Assembly (NCBI GenBank): GCA_031280615.1 | Contig: JAITGO010000017.1 | Coordinates: 310,001-374,000 of the forward strand | Direction of reading: 5' to 3' | Length of the DNA stretch: 64,000 nucleotides | Source: Desulfobulbus sp. | GTDB lineage: Bacteria; Desulfobacterota; Desulfobulbia; Desulfobulbales; Desulfobulbaceae | Shown: in pieces, positions 1 to 9,493 of the stretch | Layout: the number at the start of each line of letters is the position of its first letter | Position numbering within the stretch: position 1 is the first letter of the stretch | Program-made: the position numbers and the translations under genes | Notes under the pieces: model-generated | What the model was told of the DNA's origin: nothing | Database searches by the model: none | What the model saw: the letters and a program-made list of their open reading frames with translations, nothing else

Positions 1-1
1 G

Positions 2-787
2 GCCATGCTCAAGGAGCAACAGACCCACGGCATGACCACCGACCGGGAAGTGGCCCAGGGCGAGGCGCTGCTGGCCCATGCCCAAGGACTTGTACCGCTG
101 TTGCGGATCGATCTGGAAGCGCAGCTCAATCGCCTCGATGTGCTTTTGGGCGCGCAACCGGGAACCTATGCCGCCGAGCTGAACACGGTCGTGGCCGTTC
201 CGCCGGTCCCGCGCATCACCACGCAATTCTCCGATTTCCTGCGTCGCCGGCCGGATGTCATGGCCGCCGAGCGCAAGCTGGCCGCGGCCAATGCCCGGAT
301 CGGGGCCGCACTGGCCGGCTATTATCCGGAAATGTCCCTGGCCGGCGTGCTGGGTTATGAAGGGCTCACCGCCAGCCATATGTTCAAGAGCGCCACCTTT
401 CAGCCGGCCGCCATCATCGGGTTGCGCTGGCGGCTGTTCGATTTCGGCAGGATCGACGCCGAAGTCGAACAGGCAGACGCTGCGACCCGCGAGGCGCTCC
501 TCCAGTACCGGCAGGTTGTCCTGCGCGCCGCCGAGGATGTCGAGAACGCCTGCGCCGCGCTGGTGCAGTACGAGGCCTACAGCCAGGACGTGACCCGGCA
601 GATCGACGCCCTGAAGCGGGTCCGCGAGGATTCGCAGCAGGCCTACAAGGCCGGGATGATTGCCCTGACCGACGTGCTGGATGCCGACCGGCAATTGCTG
701 GTTGCCGAAGGGGAATTGCCGCGCGCCCGGACCGATGCCGCCCGGGCTTCGGTCCGCCTGTTCAGGTCGCTGGGCGGCGGATGGTGA
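2..787 (+). CDS. Outer membrane efflux protein, OprM/NodT (TolC) type, 5' end missing
   Basis: Outer membrane channel of a tripartite drug or solute efflux pump. The reading frame is open to the left edge, so the N-terminal part (lipobox and first half) lies outside the window. The visible 260 residues contain the NodT/OprM hallmark RRRPDVMAAERKLAAANARIG near residues 80-100 followed by a GYYPEMSL strand, and a second helical hairpin with the typical AGMIALTDVLDADRQLL pattern near the C-terminus, where the family has its second coiled-coil repeat. The MFS pump gene starts 31 bp downstream on the same strand, so the two very probably form an EmrAB-TolC-like operon; a membrane fusion protein gene is expected upstream. 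Family assignment is firm, substrate unknown. Confidence 0.9.
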   Translation, partial: AMLKEQQTHGMTTDREVAQGEALLAHAQGLVPLLRIDLEAQLNRLDVLLGAQPGTYAAELNTVVAVPPVPRITTQFSDFLRRRPDVMAAERKLAAANARIGAALAGYYPEMSLAGVLGYEGLTASHMFKSATFQPAAIIGLRWRLFDFGRIDAEVEQADAATREALLQYRQVVLRAAEDVENACAALVQYEAYSQDVTRQIDALKRVREDSQQAYKAGMIALTDVLDADRQLLVAEGELPRARTDAARASVRLFRSLGGGW

Positions 788-818
788 GGCGCTTGTTGGT
801 AAGTTGTCGAGGTGGAAT

Positions 819-2384
819 GTGAACCAGGTGACGACCGAAGAATTGTCCACCCGTTACGGCGCCGCGTACAAATGGTACGTTTCCGCGACGGTTTTGGTGG
901 GGTTGATGGCGATGATCGCCTCGGCCACCATCGTCAACGTGGCGATGCCCGACATCATGGGCGAGTTCGGCATGGGCCAGGATCAGGCCCAATGGCTGTC
1001 CACGGCGTTTTTGGCGTCGATGACCGCGGCCATGCTGGTGGCCTCCTGGGCGGTCAAATCGTTCGGGAACCGAAGCACCTACAGCATGGCGCTCATCGCC
1101 TTTGCCCTTGGTTCGCTGATGGGGGCCTTCAGCCCCAACGACACCGTGCTGGTGGTGGCCCGGATCATCCAAGGCGCTGCCGCCGGGCTGGCGCAACCCC
1201 TTGGCATGGTGGCCATGTTCCAGGCCTTTCCGGCCAACCGGCGCGGCTCGGCCATGGGGCTTTACGGTATGGGGGTGGTCCTGGCCCCGGCGCTCGGCCC
1301 CACGGTCGGTGGCATATTGATCGACAACTATTCGTGGCGCGATGTTTTCTTCCTCGGCCTGCCGTTTTGCGCCGTGGGCCTGATCCTGGCCGCGGCCTTT
1401 CTGTCCACGGTTCGGGAAAGCAAACGACCCGCCTTCGACGGGCTCGGTTTCATCCTGCTGTCGGTGGGTATCGCTTCCTTTCTCGCCGGCCTGTCCAATG
1501 GGCAGCGCATGGGCTGGGATTCGACCTTTGTCAGGGGCGCGTTCTGCCTGGCGGCATTCAGCATGTGCGCATTCGTGGTCCAGGAGCGGCGCGCGCAGAC
1601 GCCGCTGCTGGCGCTTGACGTGTATCGTAACCCGCGTTTTGTCGCCGCCTTTGTCGTGGCCTTCATTCTCGGCATGGGCCTATACGGCTCCACCTATCTG
1701 GTGCCGCTTTTTGTCCAGACGGTCCAGGGCTATTCCCCGACCGAGTCGGGACTGCTGCTGATGCCCGCCGGCATCGTCCTGGCCATGGTCTTTCCCCTGG
1801 CCGGCCGGCTCAGCGACAAATTGCCGCCCCATGTCTTGATTTTTTTCGGCATGGCCCTGTTCTCGGCTTCCAATTATCTGATGAGCCATGTCGACACCGA
1901 TACCGAGTTCTGGACCTTTGCCTACTACGTCGTGGTCGGCCGCATCGGTCTGGGGTTCATCTTGCCGTCCCTTAACAGCGGCGCTCTCAGGGTGCTGGAT
2001 TCGCACCTGCTCAGCCACGGAGCCGGGGCGATCAATTTCGTCCGCCAGCTGGGCGGCGCGATCGGGGTCGATATCCTCTCGGTTTACCTGGAGCGGGAAA
2101 CAACAATTTATGCGCATGAAATCAATGCGATGCAAACAGGAGGCCATGTCGCCTCCACCCTGTTTCATCAGCTGGTCGCCGCGCTCGACCGGGCCGGGGT
2201 GGCCGGTTCCATCGCTGTAACCGAGGCCCACCGCTTTCTGTCGCACATGATCGCGGCCCAGGCCAGTGTCATGGGCTTCCGCGAGAGTTTCCTGTTCGTG
2301 GCGGTGATATTTTTCATCGCACTCTTCCCAACTTGGTACATGCGGGCGAAGCGGCGGCCCGGCCAACTCAGGCAGGCCAACTGA
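819..2384 (+). CDS. MFS multidrug efflux transporter, DHA2 (EmrB/QacA) family
   Basis: Inner membrane proton-driven exporter with about 14 membrane segments, 521 aa, the usual DHA2 length. The first helix carries the family sequence ATIVNVAMPDI, and helix 5 has the antiporter motif C (GMGVVLAPALGPTVGG, about residues 150-165) that marks exporters. I start it at the GTG at 819 because a GAGG ribosome site lies 6 nt upstream at 809-812; the frame is open further upstream, but that part overlaps the efflux channel gene in another frame and encodes no helix. It follows the outer membrane channel gene by 31 bp, which supports a joint efflux operon. Substrate cannot be told from sequence. Confidence 0.92.
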   Translation: MNQVTTEELSTRYGAAYKWYVSATVLVGLMAMIASATIVNVAMPDIMGEFGMGQDQAQWLSTAFLASMTAAMLVASWAVKSFGNRSTYSMALIAFALGSLMGAFSPNDTVLVVARIIQGAAAGLAQPLGMVAMFQAFPANRRGSAMGLYGMGVVLAPALGPTVGGILIDNYSWRDVFFLGLPFCAVGLILAAAFLSTVRESKRPAFDGLGFILLSVGIASFLAGLSNGQRMGWDSTFVRGAFCLAAFSMCAFVVQERRAQTPLLALDVYRNPRFVAAFVVAFILGMGLYGSTYLVPLFVQTVQGYSPTESGLLLMPAGIVLAMVFPLAGRLSDKLPPHVLIFFGMALFSASNYLMSHVDTDTEFWTFAYYVVVGRIGLGFILPSLNSGALRVLDSHLLSHGAGAINFVRQLGGAIGVDILSVYLERETTIYAHEINAMQTGGHVASTLFHQLVAALDRAGVAGSIAVTEAHRFLSHMIAAQASVMGFRESFLFVAVIFFIALFPTWYMRAKRRPGQLRQAN

Positions 2385-2417
2385 ACGCCTGTGCACCAGC
2401 AAACAAGGTGATTGCCC

Positions 2418-2858
2418 ATGTTCGACACGATTCTCGTTGCCGTTGACGCATCCGACCAAAGGGGCGGCGTCCTGCTGCACGCGGCGGAAATAACGCGCCG
2501 CTTCACGGCCAATCTCCACCTGGTTTCCGTTTACGACATCGACCAGATGTGGGAGACCAAGGTGCCCGAGTCGAGCCCCGAGATTTTCGACGCGCTGGCC
2601 ACGGAAAGCAAAAAGCCGGTTAAAGAGGCGCAACGGGAACTTGCGGCCATGGGCATCGCTTCGCAATGCCATTTTCTGGAAGGTCCGGTCATCGAACAGA
2701 TCGCGATTCTGGCCCAACGCCTCGATGCCGATCTGGTCATCATGGGGCATCGCCATGTCACCGGGCTGCGGCGATTGCTGGAAAGTTCGGCGGCAAAGGG
2801 CTTGATCGACAAGTCGCCGTGCAGTGTCATGATCGTCAGGGACGGCAAGCTGGTCTGA
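2418..2858 (+). CDS. Universal stress protein, UspA family
   Basis: Cytoplasmic nucleotide-binding stress protein of 146 aa. It begins with the family pattern MFDTILVAVDASDQ, where the aspartate caps the nucleotide site, and ends with MGHRHVTGLRRLLESSAAKG followed by SPCSVMIV, corresponding to the G-x2-G-x9-G(S/T) ATP loop. The last glycine-serine of that loop is changed (ESSA instead of GS), so ATP binding may be weaker. Start at ATG 2418 chosen over an in-frame TTG at 2412 because the AAGGTG site at 2404-2409 fits it better. It lies 33 bp after the MFS gene on the same strand and could be co-transcribed with it. Confidence 0.92.
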   Translation: MFDTILVAVDASDQRGGVLLHAAEITRRFTANLHLVSVYDIDQMWETKVPESSPEIFDALATESKKPVKEAQRELAAMGIASQCHFLEGPVIEQIAILAQRLDADLVIMGHRHVTGLRRLLESSAAKGLIDKSPCSVMIVRDGKLV

Positions 2859-3087
2859 GCTGCAACATCCCGCTCCGCTTCCGGCTTTGCCGCCAGGCCA
2901 CGGATTGGCCGGTAACAACGTCCGTTTTTTCCTCCCGGCGGCCTCTCCTTGCCGTCCCCATCGGCGATTGCGGTTGCCTCGGCGGCCGCAATCGCCTGCG
3001 CCGCCCCTTGCCTTGTATCCGCTTTTTCCCTCGATGCGACACCAACCCGGTCTCAGGGCCCGGTTTTTTTTCGGGCAGGGGCATTTC

Positions 3088-3528
3088 TTATATTTTTGCC
3101 TGGCCGATTGAAAACAGGATGACCGCGGCCAAGGAGACGATAATCGCCAACTTGTGGTAGATATTGATCGGCTCCTTGAGGAAAAGCACCCCGACCACGA
3201 TGGTGGTGGTGATGATCGAGAGGACCGCGTACAGCACATACTGCGAGGCACCGTAGCGTGCATAAAGGATGTTGAAGCCGAGATAGGTCAGGAAAAGCCC
3301 GCATCCGGACAACATTATCGATTGGCCGTGGCCCTTGACCGCTTGGCCCAGATCGAAGGCGCCCATCAGGGGTGCACAGAGAAAGGCCAGGAGTGCGGCG
3401 AGCAGGGCGGACAAGCCGACAAACAGCAGGCCGTTTTCACAACCTACGGATTTTTTCTGGCCCAGGGCAAACATGGCGTTGCCTATCGCGGCAATGGCCG
3501 CATACACGATCGGCAGCAGGTGATGCAT
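3088..3528 (-). CDS. Small DMT-superfamily (EamA-like) membrane protein
   Basis: A 146-aa integral membrane protein with about five hydrophobic segments. The C-terminal half (YVLYAVLSIITTTIVVGVLF, then KEPINIYHKLAIIVSLAAVI) is a typical EamA last-two-helix unit, where a helix is followed by the LKEP turn and a closing helix. It has half the length of a classic ten-helix DMT permease, like SMR or ArnE/F-type proteins, which work as dimers. Substrate unknown. Transcribed opposite to the stress protein gene, with a 229-bp convergent gap. Start ATG at 3528. Confidence 0.7.
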   Translation of the reverse strand: MHHLLPIVYAAIAAIGNAMFALGQKKSVGCENGLLFVGLSALLAALLAFLCAPLMGAFDLGQAVKGHGQSIMLSGCGLFLTYLGFNILYARYGASQYVLYAVLSIITTTIVVGVLFLKEPINIYHKLAIIVSLAAVILFSIGQAKI

Positions 3529-3935
3529 GGTCGTTACCTGTACAACAACATGATATTATGCCGGTTTGGTCCATGAGGGCCGAGCGGGCGGGGAAGGGCG
3601 GCGGCGCTTTTTTTCCTGTTTTTCGGCGTACGCTGCCAAAGGCGGCGGGAACACCCGCCGGCAACTGTACCGCAAGCGACCCTGGGTTGGCAAAGTTCGT
3701 TTTTGTTGCTGTTTTTTTTAATTTGCACAGCAATTTGATGCCATGGTAATTGACAGAGCGTGAAAATTGTCTGATTGTGGTGCGGGCAGGGCCCGGAACC
3801 GGCCGGCAGGCGACCGGCTGGGACAACTGGTTGAAAAGCCGAGGCATCCGCACTGAAGTCCACCTCGGCCGGCCCTGCCGGGGCGGCGGCACGACCCTAC
3901 TTTTTCAATTCGCTTAACGCTTAAGGAAATCCGAT
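3529..3935. other. Intergenic region, 407 bp, no gene seen
   Basis: Lies between the divergent DMT-type gene and the J-domain gene, so it must hold promoters for both. It contains T-rich stretches (3607-3618, 3701-3720) but I could not pick a convincing -35/-10 pair, and found no open frame with a ribosome site. Confidence 0.4.
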
Positions 3936-4781
3936 TTGGAGTATTACCGACAACAGAATCAACCGGGCTGTGGCGGTTGTCTGCTCATTCTCGTCATGGT
4001 GGCGCTGGTCACCGGCGGTGCCCCCGCCCTGCTCAACCTGTTCGGCTTTTTGCTGTATTCCGGTCTGGCCGGGGTGCTGGTGCTGTTCGCGGCGTTTTGG
4101 GGCTTTACCTATTATATGCGGCGAAAAGTCGCCAGCTACGAGGCCTCGCAGACCGAAAGCCACAACCGCTTCGTGTTTTTGCTGGTCAACATCCTGGTCA
4201 AAATCGCCCAGGTCGACGGCCATTTCACCCGGCCGGAGTTGAACGCCATCCTCAATTTTTTCCAGTACCATCTCCGCTACAACCAGGAGCAGATGTACTG
4301 GGTCAAGCAGCTGGTCAAGGAGGCGCGGGACAATGCCACCGACCTGCGCCAGCTGCTGGAGGAGTTCCGCAACGGATTCGCCTATGAACCCCGGCTGATC
4401 CTCCTGGAGCTCATCTATCAGATCATCCATACCAAGCAGCCGCCGCCGGCCGACGAATTGCGGCTGGCCCGCGAGGTCGCCCTGGTCCTGCAGATTTCGG
4501 TGTACGACCAGCGGACCATCGAGGCCAAGTACATGTACCGCCAGCGGCAGGAGGCTGCCAGTGCCGGTCAGCTGGAGGAGCAGTACTATGCAGTGCTCGG
4601 CCTGGAGCCCGGAGCCGATTTCGCCGAGATCAAGAAAGCCTACCGGAAATTGTCCATGCAGTACCACCCGGACAAGGTCGGCCATCTGGGCGAGGAGTTC
4701 AAGCAGGTGGCCGAGGAGAAAATGAAGGAAATCAACGTGGCGTACGGCTATTTCGAAAAGAAGTTCGCCAACGGCAAATAG
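3936..4781 (+). CDS. Membrane-anchored TerB/J-domain co-chaperone, DjlA-like
   Basis: A 281-aa protein with three parts. Two hydrophobic segments lie at about residues 13-60, ending with [12 protein letters not shown] TerB-like helical domain follows at about residues 75-195 ([20 protein letters not shown], the usual TerB opening with its acidic residue). A C-terminal J domain at about residues 213-275 carries the HPDK motif needed to stimulate Hsp70 ATPase. This is the DjlA order (membrane anchor, TerB, J), so it probably recruits DnaK to the inner membrane. Start is TTG at 3936, supported by AAGGA 8 nt upstream at 3923-3927; no ATG is available before the membrane segment. Glycine/cysteine-rich N-terminus (PGCGGC) is unusual. 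Confidence 0.85.
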   Translation: MEYYRQQNQPGCGGCLLILVMVALVTGGAPALLNLFGFLLYSGLAGVLVLFAAFWGFTYYMRRKVASYEASQTESHNRFVFLLVNILVKIAQVDGHFTRPELNAILNFFQYHLRYNQEQMYWVKQLVKEARDNATDLRQLLEEFRNGFAYEPRLILLELIYQIIHTKQPPPADELRLAREVALVLQISVYDQRTIEAKYMYRQRQEAASAGQLEEQYYAVLGLEPGADFAEIKKAYRKLSMQYHPDKVGHLGEEFKQVAEEKMKEINVAYGYFEKKFANGK

Positions 4782-4876
4782 CCGGGCGAAGTGCGGGAGA
4801 CGCGGCCTGGTGCCGCGGCTTTTCGAGAGGAGTCCGGGCGTCGCGTTTCACCAACCCCAACAAGAGAGGGCAAGCA

Positions 4877-6061
4877 ATGAGCGGTGTGGCCAAGAAGATG
4901 CAGGTGTTTGCGGAGCAATCCTCCTGGATCCGGAAGATGTTTGAGGAGGGGGCTCGGATGAAGGCCGAGTTCGGAGCCGACAAGGTGTTCGATTTCAGTA
5001 TCGGCAACCCCGATGTGCCGCCGCCGGCCAAATTCTATACCGTGCTCCGCGAATTGGCCGCCAACGAACAGCCGGGCGTGCATGGCTACATGCCCAACGC
5101 GGGTTATCCCTTTGTCCGCGAGGCCCTGGCCAAGCGGCTCGGTGCCGAGCAGGGCGTCAAGCTGGGCGAGGGCGACATCCTCATGACCTGCGGCGCCGCC
5201 GGCGGGTTGAACGTGATCTTCAAAGCCTTGCTCGACCCCGGCGACGAGGTGATCATCCTCTCGCCCTTTTTCGTCGAATATAAATTCTACATCGACAACC
5301 ACGGCGGCGTGGCCAAGGTCGTGCCCACCGACAAGGAGTTCAACCTCGACCTGGCGGCGATCGAGGCGGCGCTGACCGCCAAAACCAAGGTGGTGCTGAT
5401 CAATTCGCCCAACAACCCCACCGGCCAGATCTATTCGGCGGCCTCGCTCGGCCAGCTCGGCCAGATGCTCGACGCGGCGGGCAAGCGGTTGGGCACGACC
5501 ATCTTTCTGGTGTCCGACGAGCCCTACCGCAACATCGTCTTCGACGGCCACCAGGTGCCGCCGTTGATGCCCACTGCCACCAACGCCATCATCGCCTCTT
5601 CGTACTCGAAAGAGCTGGCCCTGCCCGGCGAGCGCATCGGCTATCTCGCCGTTCATCCCGACATGGCCGGCAAAGCGGCGGTGGTCGGGGCGCTGACCCT
5701 GGCCAACCGCATCCTCGGTTTCGTCAATGCCCCGGCCCTGATGCAGCGGGCCGTGGCGCAGTTGCAGGACGTATCGGCGGACAGTTCGGTCTATGCCCGG
5801 CGGCTGGATGTGTTCTGCAAGGTGCTGGACGAGGCGGGCATGAGCTATGTCCGCCCCAAGGGTGCCTTTTATCTTTTTCCTCAATCGCCGATCGACGATG
5901 TCGAATTCTGCCGCCTGCTGACCGAACAGAAGATTCTGGCGGTGCCGGGCCGCGGTTTCGGCCTGCCCGGCTACATCCGCCTATCGTTCTGCGTCGACGA
6001 GAAGGTGATCGCCGGCTCGGCCGAGGGTTTCAAGAAGGCGATGGCACTGGCCAAAAAATAG
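4877..6061 (+). CDS. PLP-dependent class I/II aminotransferase
   Basis: A 394-aa fold-type I aminotransferase of the aspartate aminotransferase subgroup. Visible landmarks are the NSPNNPTGQIY loop, the SDEPYRN segment whose aspartate contacts the PLP ring nitrogen, and SSYSKELALPGERIGY, containing the Schiff-base lysine and the arginine that holds the substrate carboxylate. ATG at 4877 is preceded by GAGAGGGC. The gene stands alone, 95 bp after the J-domain gene, and is closed by a strong hairpin terminator. The amino acid substrate is not predictable; aspartate, alanine and aromatic aminotransferases all share these motifs. Confidence 0.88.
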   Translation: MSGVAKKMQVFAEQSSWIRKMFEEGARMKAEFGADKVFDFSIGNPDVPPPAKFYTVLRELAANEQPGVHGYMPNAGYPFVREALAKRLGAEQGVKLGEGDILMTCGAAGGLNVIFKALLDPGDEVIILSPFFVEYKFYIDNHGGVAKVVPTDKEFNLDLAAIEAALTAKTKVVLINSPNNPTGQIYSAASLGQLGQMLDAAGKRLGTTIFLVSDEPYRNIVFDGHQVPPLMPTATNAIIASSYSKELALPGERIGYLAVHPDMAGKAAVVGALTLANRILGFVNAPALMQRAVAQLQDVSADSSVYARRLDVFCKVLDEAGMSYVRPKGAFYLFPQSPIDDVEFCRLLTEQKILAVPGRGFGLPGYIRLSFCVDEKVIAGSAEGFKKAMALAKK

Positions 6062-6090
6062 GCATCCGAAACCACCTCTCAACAACAAAT

Positions 6091-6125
6091 AAAAAGGCCG
6101 TCTTCTGCGCGAAGACGGCCTTTTT
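6091..6125. terminator. Bidirectional rho-independent terminator
   Basis: Stem AGGCCGTCTTC / GAAGACGGCCT around a short TGCGC loop, flanked by an A run on the left and a T run on the right. It sits between the convergent aminotransferase and glmM genes and can serve both strands. Confidence 0.92.
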
Positions 6126-6147
6126 ATTTGCCCTCCCTCCTTGGTGG

Positions 6148-7500
6148 CTATCCCCGGTCGGCCTTGCGGATGACCTCGCACAGGTCGTGAGCGATGGCGG
6201 TGATCTCCTGCTCGTCCTCACCTTCGGTCATCACCCGGATCACCGGTTCGGTGCCCGAGGCCCGGACCAGGACGCGGCCGCGGCTGCCCAATTTCTCTTC
6301 CGCCTTGGTCAAGGCCTCGGAAAAGCCGGGGATGAGTTCCGGCGGGATTCTCGAGGCCATGCGCACGTTCTTTAGCACCTGGGGGAAGGTGGACATGATC
6401 GTGGCCAGTTCGGACAGGGGTTTGTTTCTCTTGATCATGATCGCCAGCAGCTGCAGGGCCGCCAGGGTGCCGTCGCCGGTGGTATTGTGGTCGAGGAAGA
6501 CCAGGTGTCCCGATTGCTCGCCCCCGAAGTTGTAGCCCTTGGCCCGCATCGCCTCGACCACGTAGCGGTCGCCCACCTGGGTACGGACCATCAGGCCGCC
6601 CATGGCGTGCATGGCCTGCTCCAGGCCCATGTTGCTCATCACCGTGGCGACCAAGGTCTTTTTCTTCAGCTTGCGGCGGTGCATCAGCTCGCTGGCGCAG
6701 ATGGCCATGATGTGGTCGCCGTCGACAATGTTGCCGTGCTCGTCGCAGACGATCAGCCGGTCGCCGTCGCCATCCAGGGCCAGGCCGATGTCGGCTCCCA
6801 GCTGCTTGACCTTGGCGGCCATCAGTTCCGGATGCAGGGCACCGCACTCGTGGTTGATGTTCTTGCCGTCCGGATCGATGCCGATGGCGGTCACCTTGGC
6901 GCCCAGCTCGGAGAAGACGTGGGGCGCGACCTTGTAGGTGGCGCCGTGGGCGCAGTCGAGGACGATGTGGAAGTCGTCGAGCACGTAGTCCCTGGGGAAG
7001 GTGTTCTTCAGGTAGACGATGTAGCGGCCGGCGGCATCCTCGATCCGCGAGGCCTTGCCGACCTCGTCGGCCACCGGACGGAGCGCGGCCATTTTCTGCG
7101 AGAAGATCAAATCCTCGATGTCGGCCTCCAGCTCGTCGGGCAATTTAAAGCCGTCGGCGGAAAAGATTTTGATGCCGTTATCCTGGAAGGGGTTGTGCGA
7201 GGCCGAGATCACCACTCCGGCGTCGGCGCGCATCGAGGTGGTGATGAAGGCGATGCCCGGGGTGGGCAGGGGGCCGACCACCTGCACGTTGACCCCCATG
7301 GAGCAGATGCCGGCGGCCAGGGCATTTTCGATCATGTAGCCGGAAAGCCGCGTGTCCTTGCCGATGACAATGGTGTTGCCCTTGACCTGGTTCTTGACGA
7401 TGAAGGCGATGGCCCGGCCGATCTGCATGGCGATCTCCGAGGTCATGGGATAAATATTGGCCACGCCGCGCACGCCGTCGGTTCCGAAAAGTTTTTTCAT
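6148..7500 (-). CDS. glmM: Phosphoglucosamine mutase
   Basis: Converts glucosamine-6-phosphate to glucosamine-1-phosphate, the precursor of UDP-GlcNAc for peptidoglycan and lipid A. 450 aa, the family's usual length. It opens with [11 protein letters not shown]; the phosphorylated catalytic serine is S101 in [10 protein letters not shown]; the magnesium loop DGDGDR lies near residue 245; the C-terminal phosphate-binding loop is [12 protein letters not shown]. It is the last gene of the cdaA-cdaR-glmM cluster, 69 bp after cdaR. The same three-gene order is well known in Firmicutes, where CdaA, CdaR and GlmM proteins interact and GlmM can restrain CdaA activity. Confidence 0.97.
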   Translation of the reverse strand: MKKLFGTDGVRGVANIYPMTSEIAMQIGRAIAFIVKNQVKGNTIVIGKDTRLSGYMIENALAAGICSMGVNVQVVGPLPTPGIAFITTSMRADAGVVISASHNPFQDNGIKIFSADGFKLPDELEADIEDLIFSQKMAALRPVADEVGKASRIEDAAGRYIVYLKNTFPRDYVLDDFHIVLDCAHGATYKVAPHVFSELGAKVTAIGIDPDGKNINHECGALHPELMAAKVKQLGADIGLALDGDGDRLIVCDEHGNIVDGDHIMAICASELMHRRKLKKKTLVATVMSNMGLEQAMHAMGGLMVRTQVGDRYVVEAMRAKGYNFGGEQSGHLVFLDHNTTGDGTLAALQLLAIMIKRNKPLSELATIMSTFPQVLKNVRMASRIPPELIPGFSEALTKAEEKLGSRGRVLVRASGTEPVIRVMTEGEDEQEITAIAHDLCEVIRKADRG

Positions 7501-7569
7501 GGGTCGATCCTGTTGGGGTTGGGAGAAAAAATGAACTCCTGGGGGAAGATAAAGGAATAAGGGGCCCGG

Positions 7570-8505
7570 TCAGGGCTGCAACCGCACCTTGTTTGGGGTG
7601 ACGGTATGGATGACAATGGGGCTGTGGCCCGGAAGACTGACGCCGCGAACCTGGACCGGGGCCTCGCCGCTGGCCTTGTCCGCGGGCTGCCCGGCCAAGG
7701 CCCGGAACAAGACCGACAATTCCGGGGTGATCTGGACGATCTGCTCCGGAATCTCGGCCTCGACCGTGACCGTGGTTGGCAAGAATTTCGCGGCGGTACC
7801 GATATCCTTGCCGTCGATCGGGATGCCGCGCACGGTTTTCTTCAGCATGGTCTCCTTGAGGGTGACGTTGGCTTCGATCACGGTTTCGCCGATCAGGTTG
7901 AGCAGGGCCTCGCTGAGATTGAGATGGGCCTGAAAGGTACCGGAGCTGTCGAGCCCGTCCAGGTTGATCACCGAGGTTTTCAGCATGCTTTCCTTTTCCA
8001 GTACGGCCTGGGGGCCGCTTACGGTGATTTGCGGCGGCTTGAGGGTCAGGCTTTCCAGGACGAAACCGGCCGCCGGCTTGCCCTTGGTTACCGGAATAAG
8101 GGGAAAATCCTTGCGGACCAGCCGGTCGATCAGCAGGGTGATGTTGGCCGGCTGTACCCGCTGCACCGCGATCCCGTTCGGCAGGGGGATGGAGTCCTCG
8201 TCGTTTTTCACCACCAGAGGGCCGGGTTCGGCCTTGCTCAAGTCGACCGGCCGGGAAATGTTTTGCTGCCGCATCTCCTGGATCAGCCGCCTCGGGCCGC
8301 TGACCACCACCTCGATGTCTTTCTTGTACTGGTTGCCGACAACCAGGTTGGACGGAAGATTGCGAAGTTCAAGCGGAATGGTGACGGCCAGGTCCAGGCG
8401 GTCCTCGGCGACGACAAAATACCAGAGACTGGCGCTGATGAGCAGGGACAGGAGCTTGAGCAACCAGTGCTTGGTGATGAACGAGAAATCAGGCTTTCTT
8501 GTCAT
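7570..8505 (-). CDS. cdaR: YbbR-domain protein, CdaR-type regulator of CdaA
   Basis: A 311-aa protein with one N-terminal membrane helix (HWLLKLLSLLISASLWYFVV, about residues 13-32) and an extracytoplasmic region of YbbR repeats of about 80 residues each, visible as recurring xxxPVTKGKPAAGFV / PPQITVSGPQ-type beta segments. In Firmicutes the equivalent protein binds CdaA and modulates c-di-AMP synthesis. Its start overlaps the 3' end of cdaA by 17 bp, so translation is coupled. Three repeats are discernible, fewer than the four of Bacillus CdaR. Role here is inferred from gene order and domain. Confidence 0.88.
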   Translation of the reverse strand: MTRKPDFSFITKHWLLKLLSLLISASLWYFVVAEDRLDLAVTIPLELRNLPSNLVVGNQYKKDIEVVVSGPRRLIQEMRQQNISRPVDLSKAEPGPLVVKNDEDSIPLPNGIAVQRVQPANITLLIDRLVRKDFPLIPVTKGKPAAGFVLESLTLKPPQITVSGPQAVLEKESMLKTSVINLDGLDSSGTFQAHLNLSEALLNLIGETVIEANVTLKETMLKKTVRGIPIDGKDIGTAAKFLPTTVTVEAEIPEQIVQITPELSVLFRALAGQPADKASGEAPVQVRGVSLPGHSPIVIHTVTPNKVRLQP

Positions 8506-9301
8506 GGGTTCGCAACTGCGTCAGCCAGGAGAACCAGCCGCCGGTGGTGGCGTTCGGAACCAACAGAGCCTTGAGGGTGGCGGTCAGCGATTTGTCGTCG
8601 TGGAACGGGGTGATCCGGCCATGCTGGACCAGGGAAATTTCCTGGGTCTCCTCGGAAACCACGATGACGATGGCGTCGGTCTCCTCGGACAGGCCGAGGG
8701 CGGCGCGGTGGCGGGTTCCGTAGCGTTTGTCGATGCGTTGGTTTTGCGACAACGGCAGCAGACAGCCGGAGGAATGGATGCGGCCCTTGTGGATGACCAC
8801 CCCGCCGTCGTGCATGGGGGAGGCGGGAAGAAAGATGGCCACCAGCAGTTCGTGCCGCAGGCGGGCGTCGAGGCGGTGGCCGGTGGCGACCAGGTCGCGC
8901 AGGCCGGTGTCTCGTTCGATGACCATCAGCGCGCCAATCCGCCGTTTGGCCATGTAGGCGGCGGCACGGACAATTTCCTCGATATCCTTCTCGGCCGCGT
9001 CGCTGGCCTTGTGCAGAAACGGCGTCTTGCCCATCTGGGTGAGGGCGCGGCGGATATCGGTCTGGAAAAGGATGACGAGCACCAGCAGGATCGAGCCGAG
9101 GAAGGTCTTGAGCAGCCAATGCAGCGTCTGCAGTTCGAACTTGCCCGCCAGGACATAGATGATAATAATGAGGGCGATGCCGACCAGCATCTGCACGGCC
9201 CTGGTGCCGCGGATGAGCAGCATGGTCCGGTAGATGACGTAGGCGACGATGAGGATATCGAGGATATCCCGCAATCGGATGGAATGGATCGCGTCGAGCA
9301 T
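8489..9301 (-). CDS. cdaA: Diadenylate cyclase CdaA (DisA_N domain)
   Basis: Makes cyclic di-AMP from two ATP. 270 aa: three membrane helices in about residues 1-80 (ILDILIVAYVIYR, VQMLVGIALIIIIYVLA and FLGSILLVLVILFQ), then a DisA_N catalytic domain. The nucleotide motif that is usually DGA appears as MHDGGVV, and the second motif is GTRHRAALG (the RHR triad), followed by the VSEETQEIS segment. First gene of the minus-strand cluster with cdaR and glmM. c-di-AMP is best known from Gram-positives but also occurs in Desulfobacterota. The D-G-G variant keeps the catalytic aspartate. Confidence 0.95.
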   Translation of the reverse strand: MLDAIHSIRLRDILDILIVAYVIYRTMLLIRGTRAVQMLVGIALIIIIYVLAGKFELQTLHWLLKTFLGSILLVLVILFQTDIRRALTQMGKTPFLHKASDAAEKDIEEIVRAAAYMAKRRIGALMVIERDTGLRDLVATGHRLDARLRHELLVAIFLPASPMHDGGVVIHKGRIHSSGCLLPLSQNQRIDKRYGTRHRAALGLSEETDAIVIVVSEETQEISLVQHGRITPFHDDKSLTATLKALLVPNATTGGWFSWLTQLRTHDKKA

Positions 9302-9493
9302 GCCTGGTTACGTGGAAAACAATGAAGAAGAACAGGTAGCTATTTGTAGCATGCCGGCTGTCGCTTGAACAGGGGAAAGTCGTTTTCTGCCCCGGCGAAA
9401 TGCATTGAAAGGCATGGGACTGCAAGCGATTCGAGGCGGGTCGGTGCCGCAATGCCTTGACCTGGCGGCCGGGCAAAACCAAGGAGCCATATC

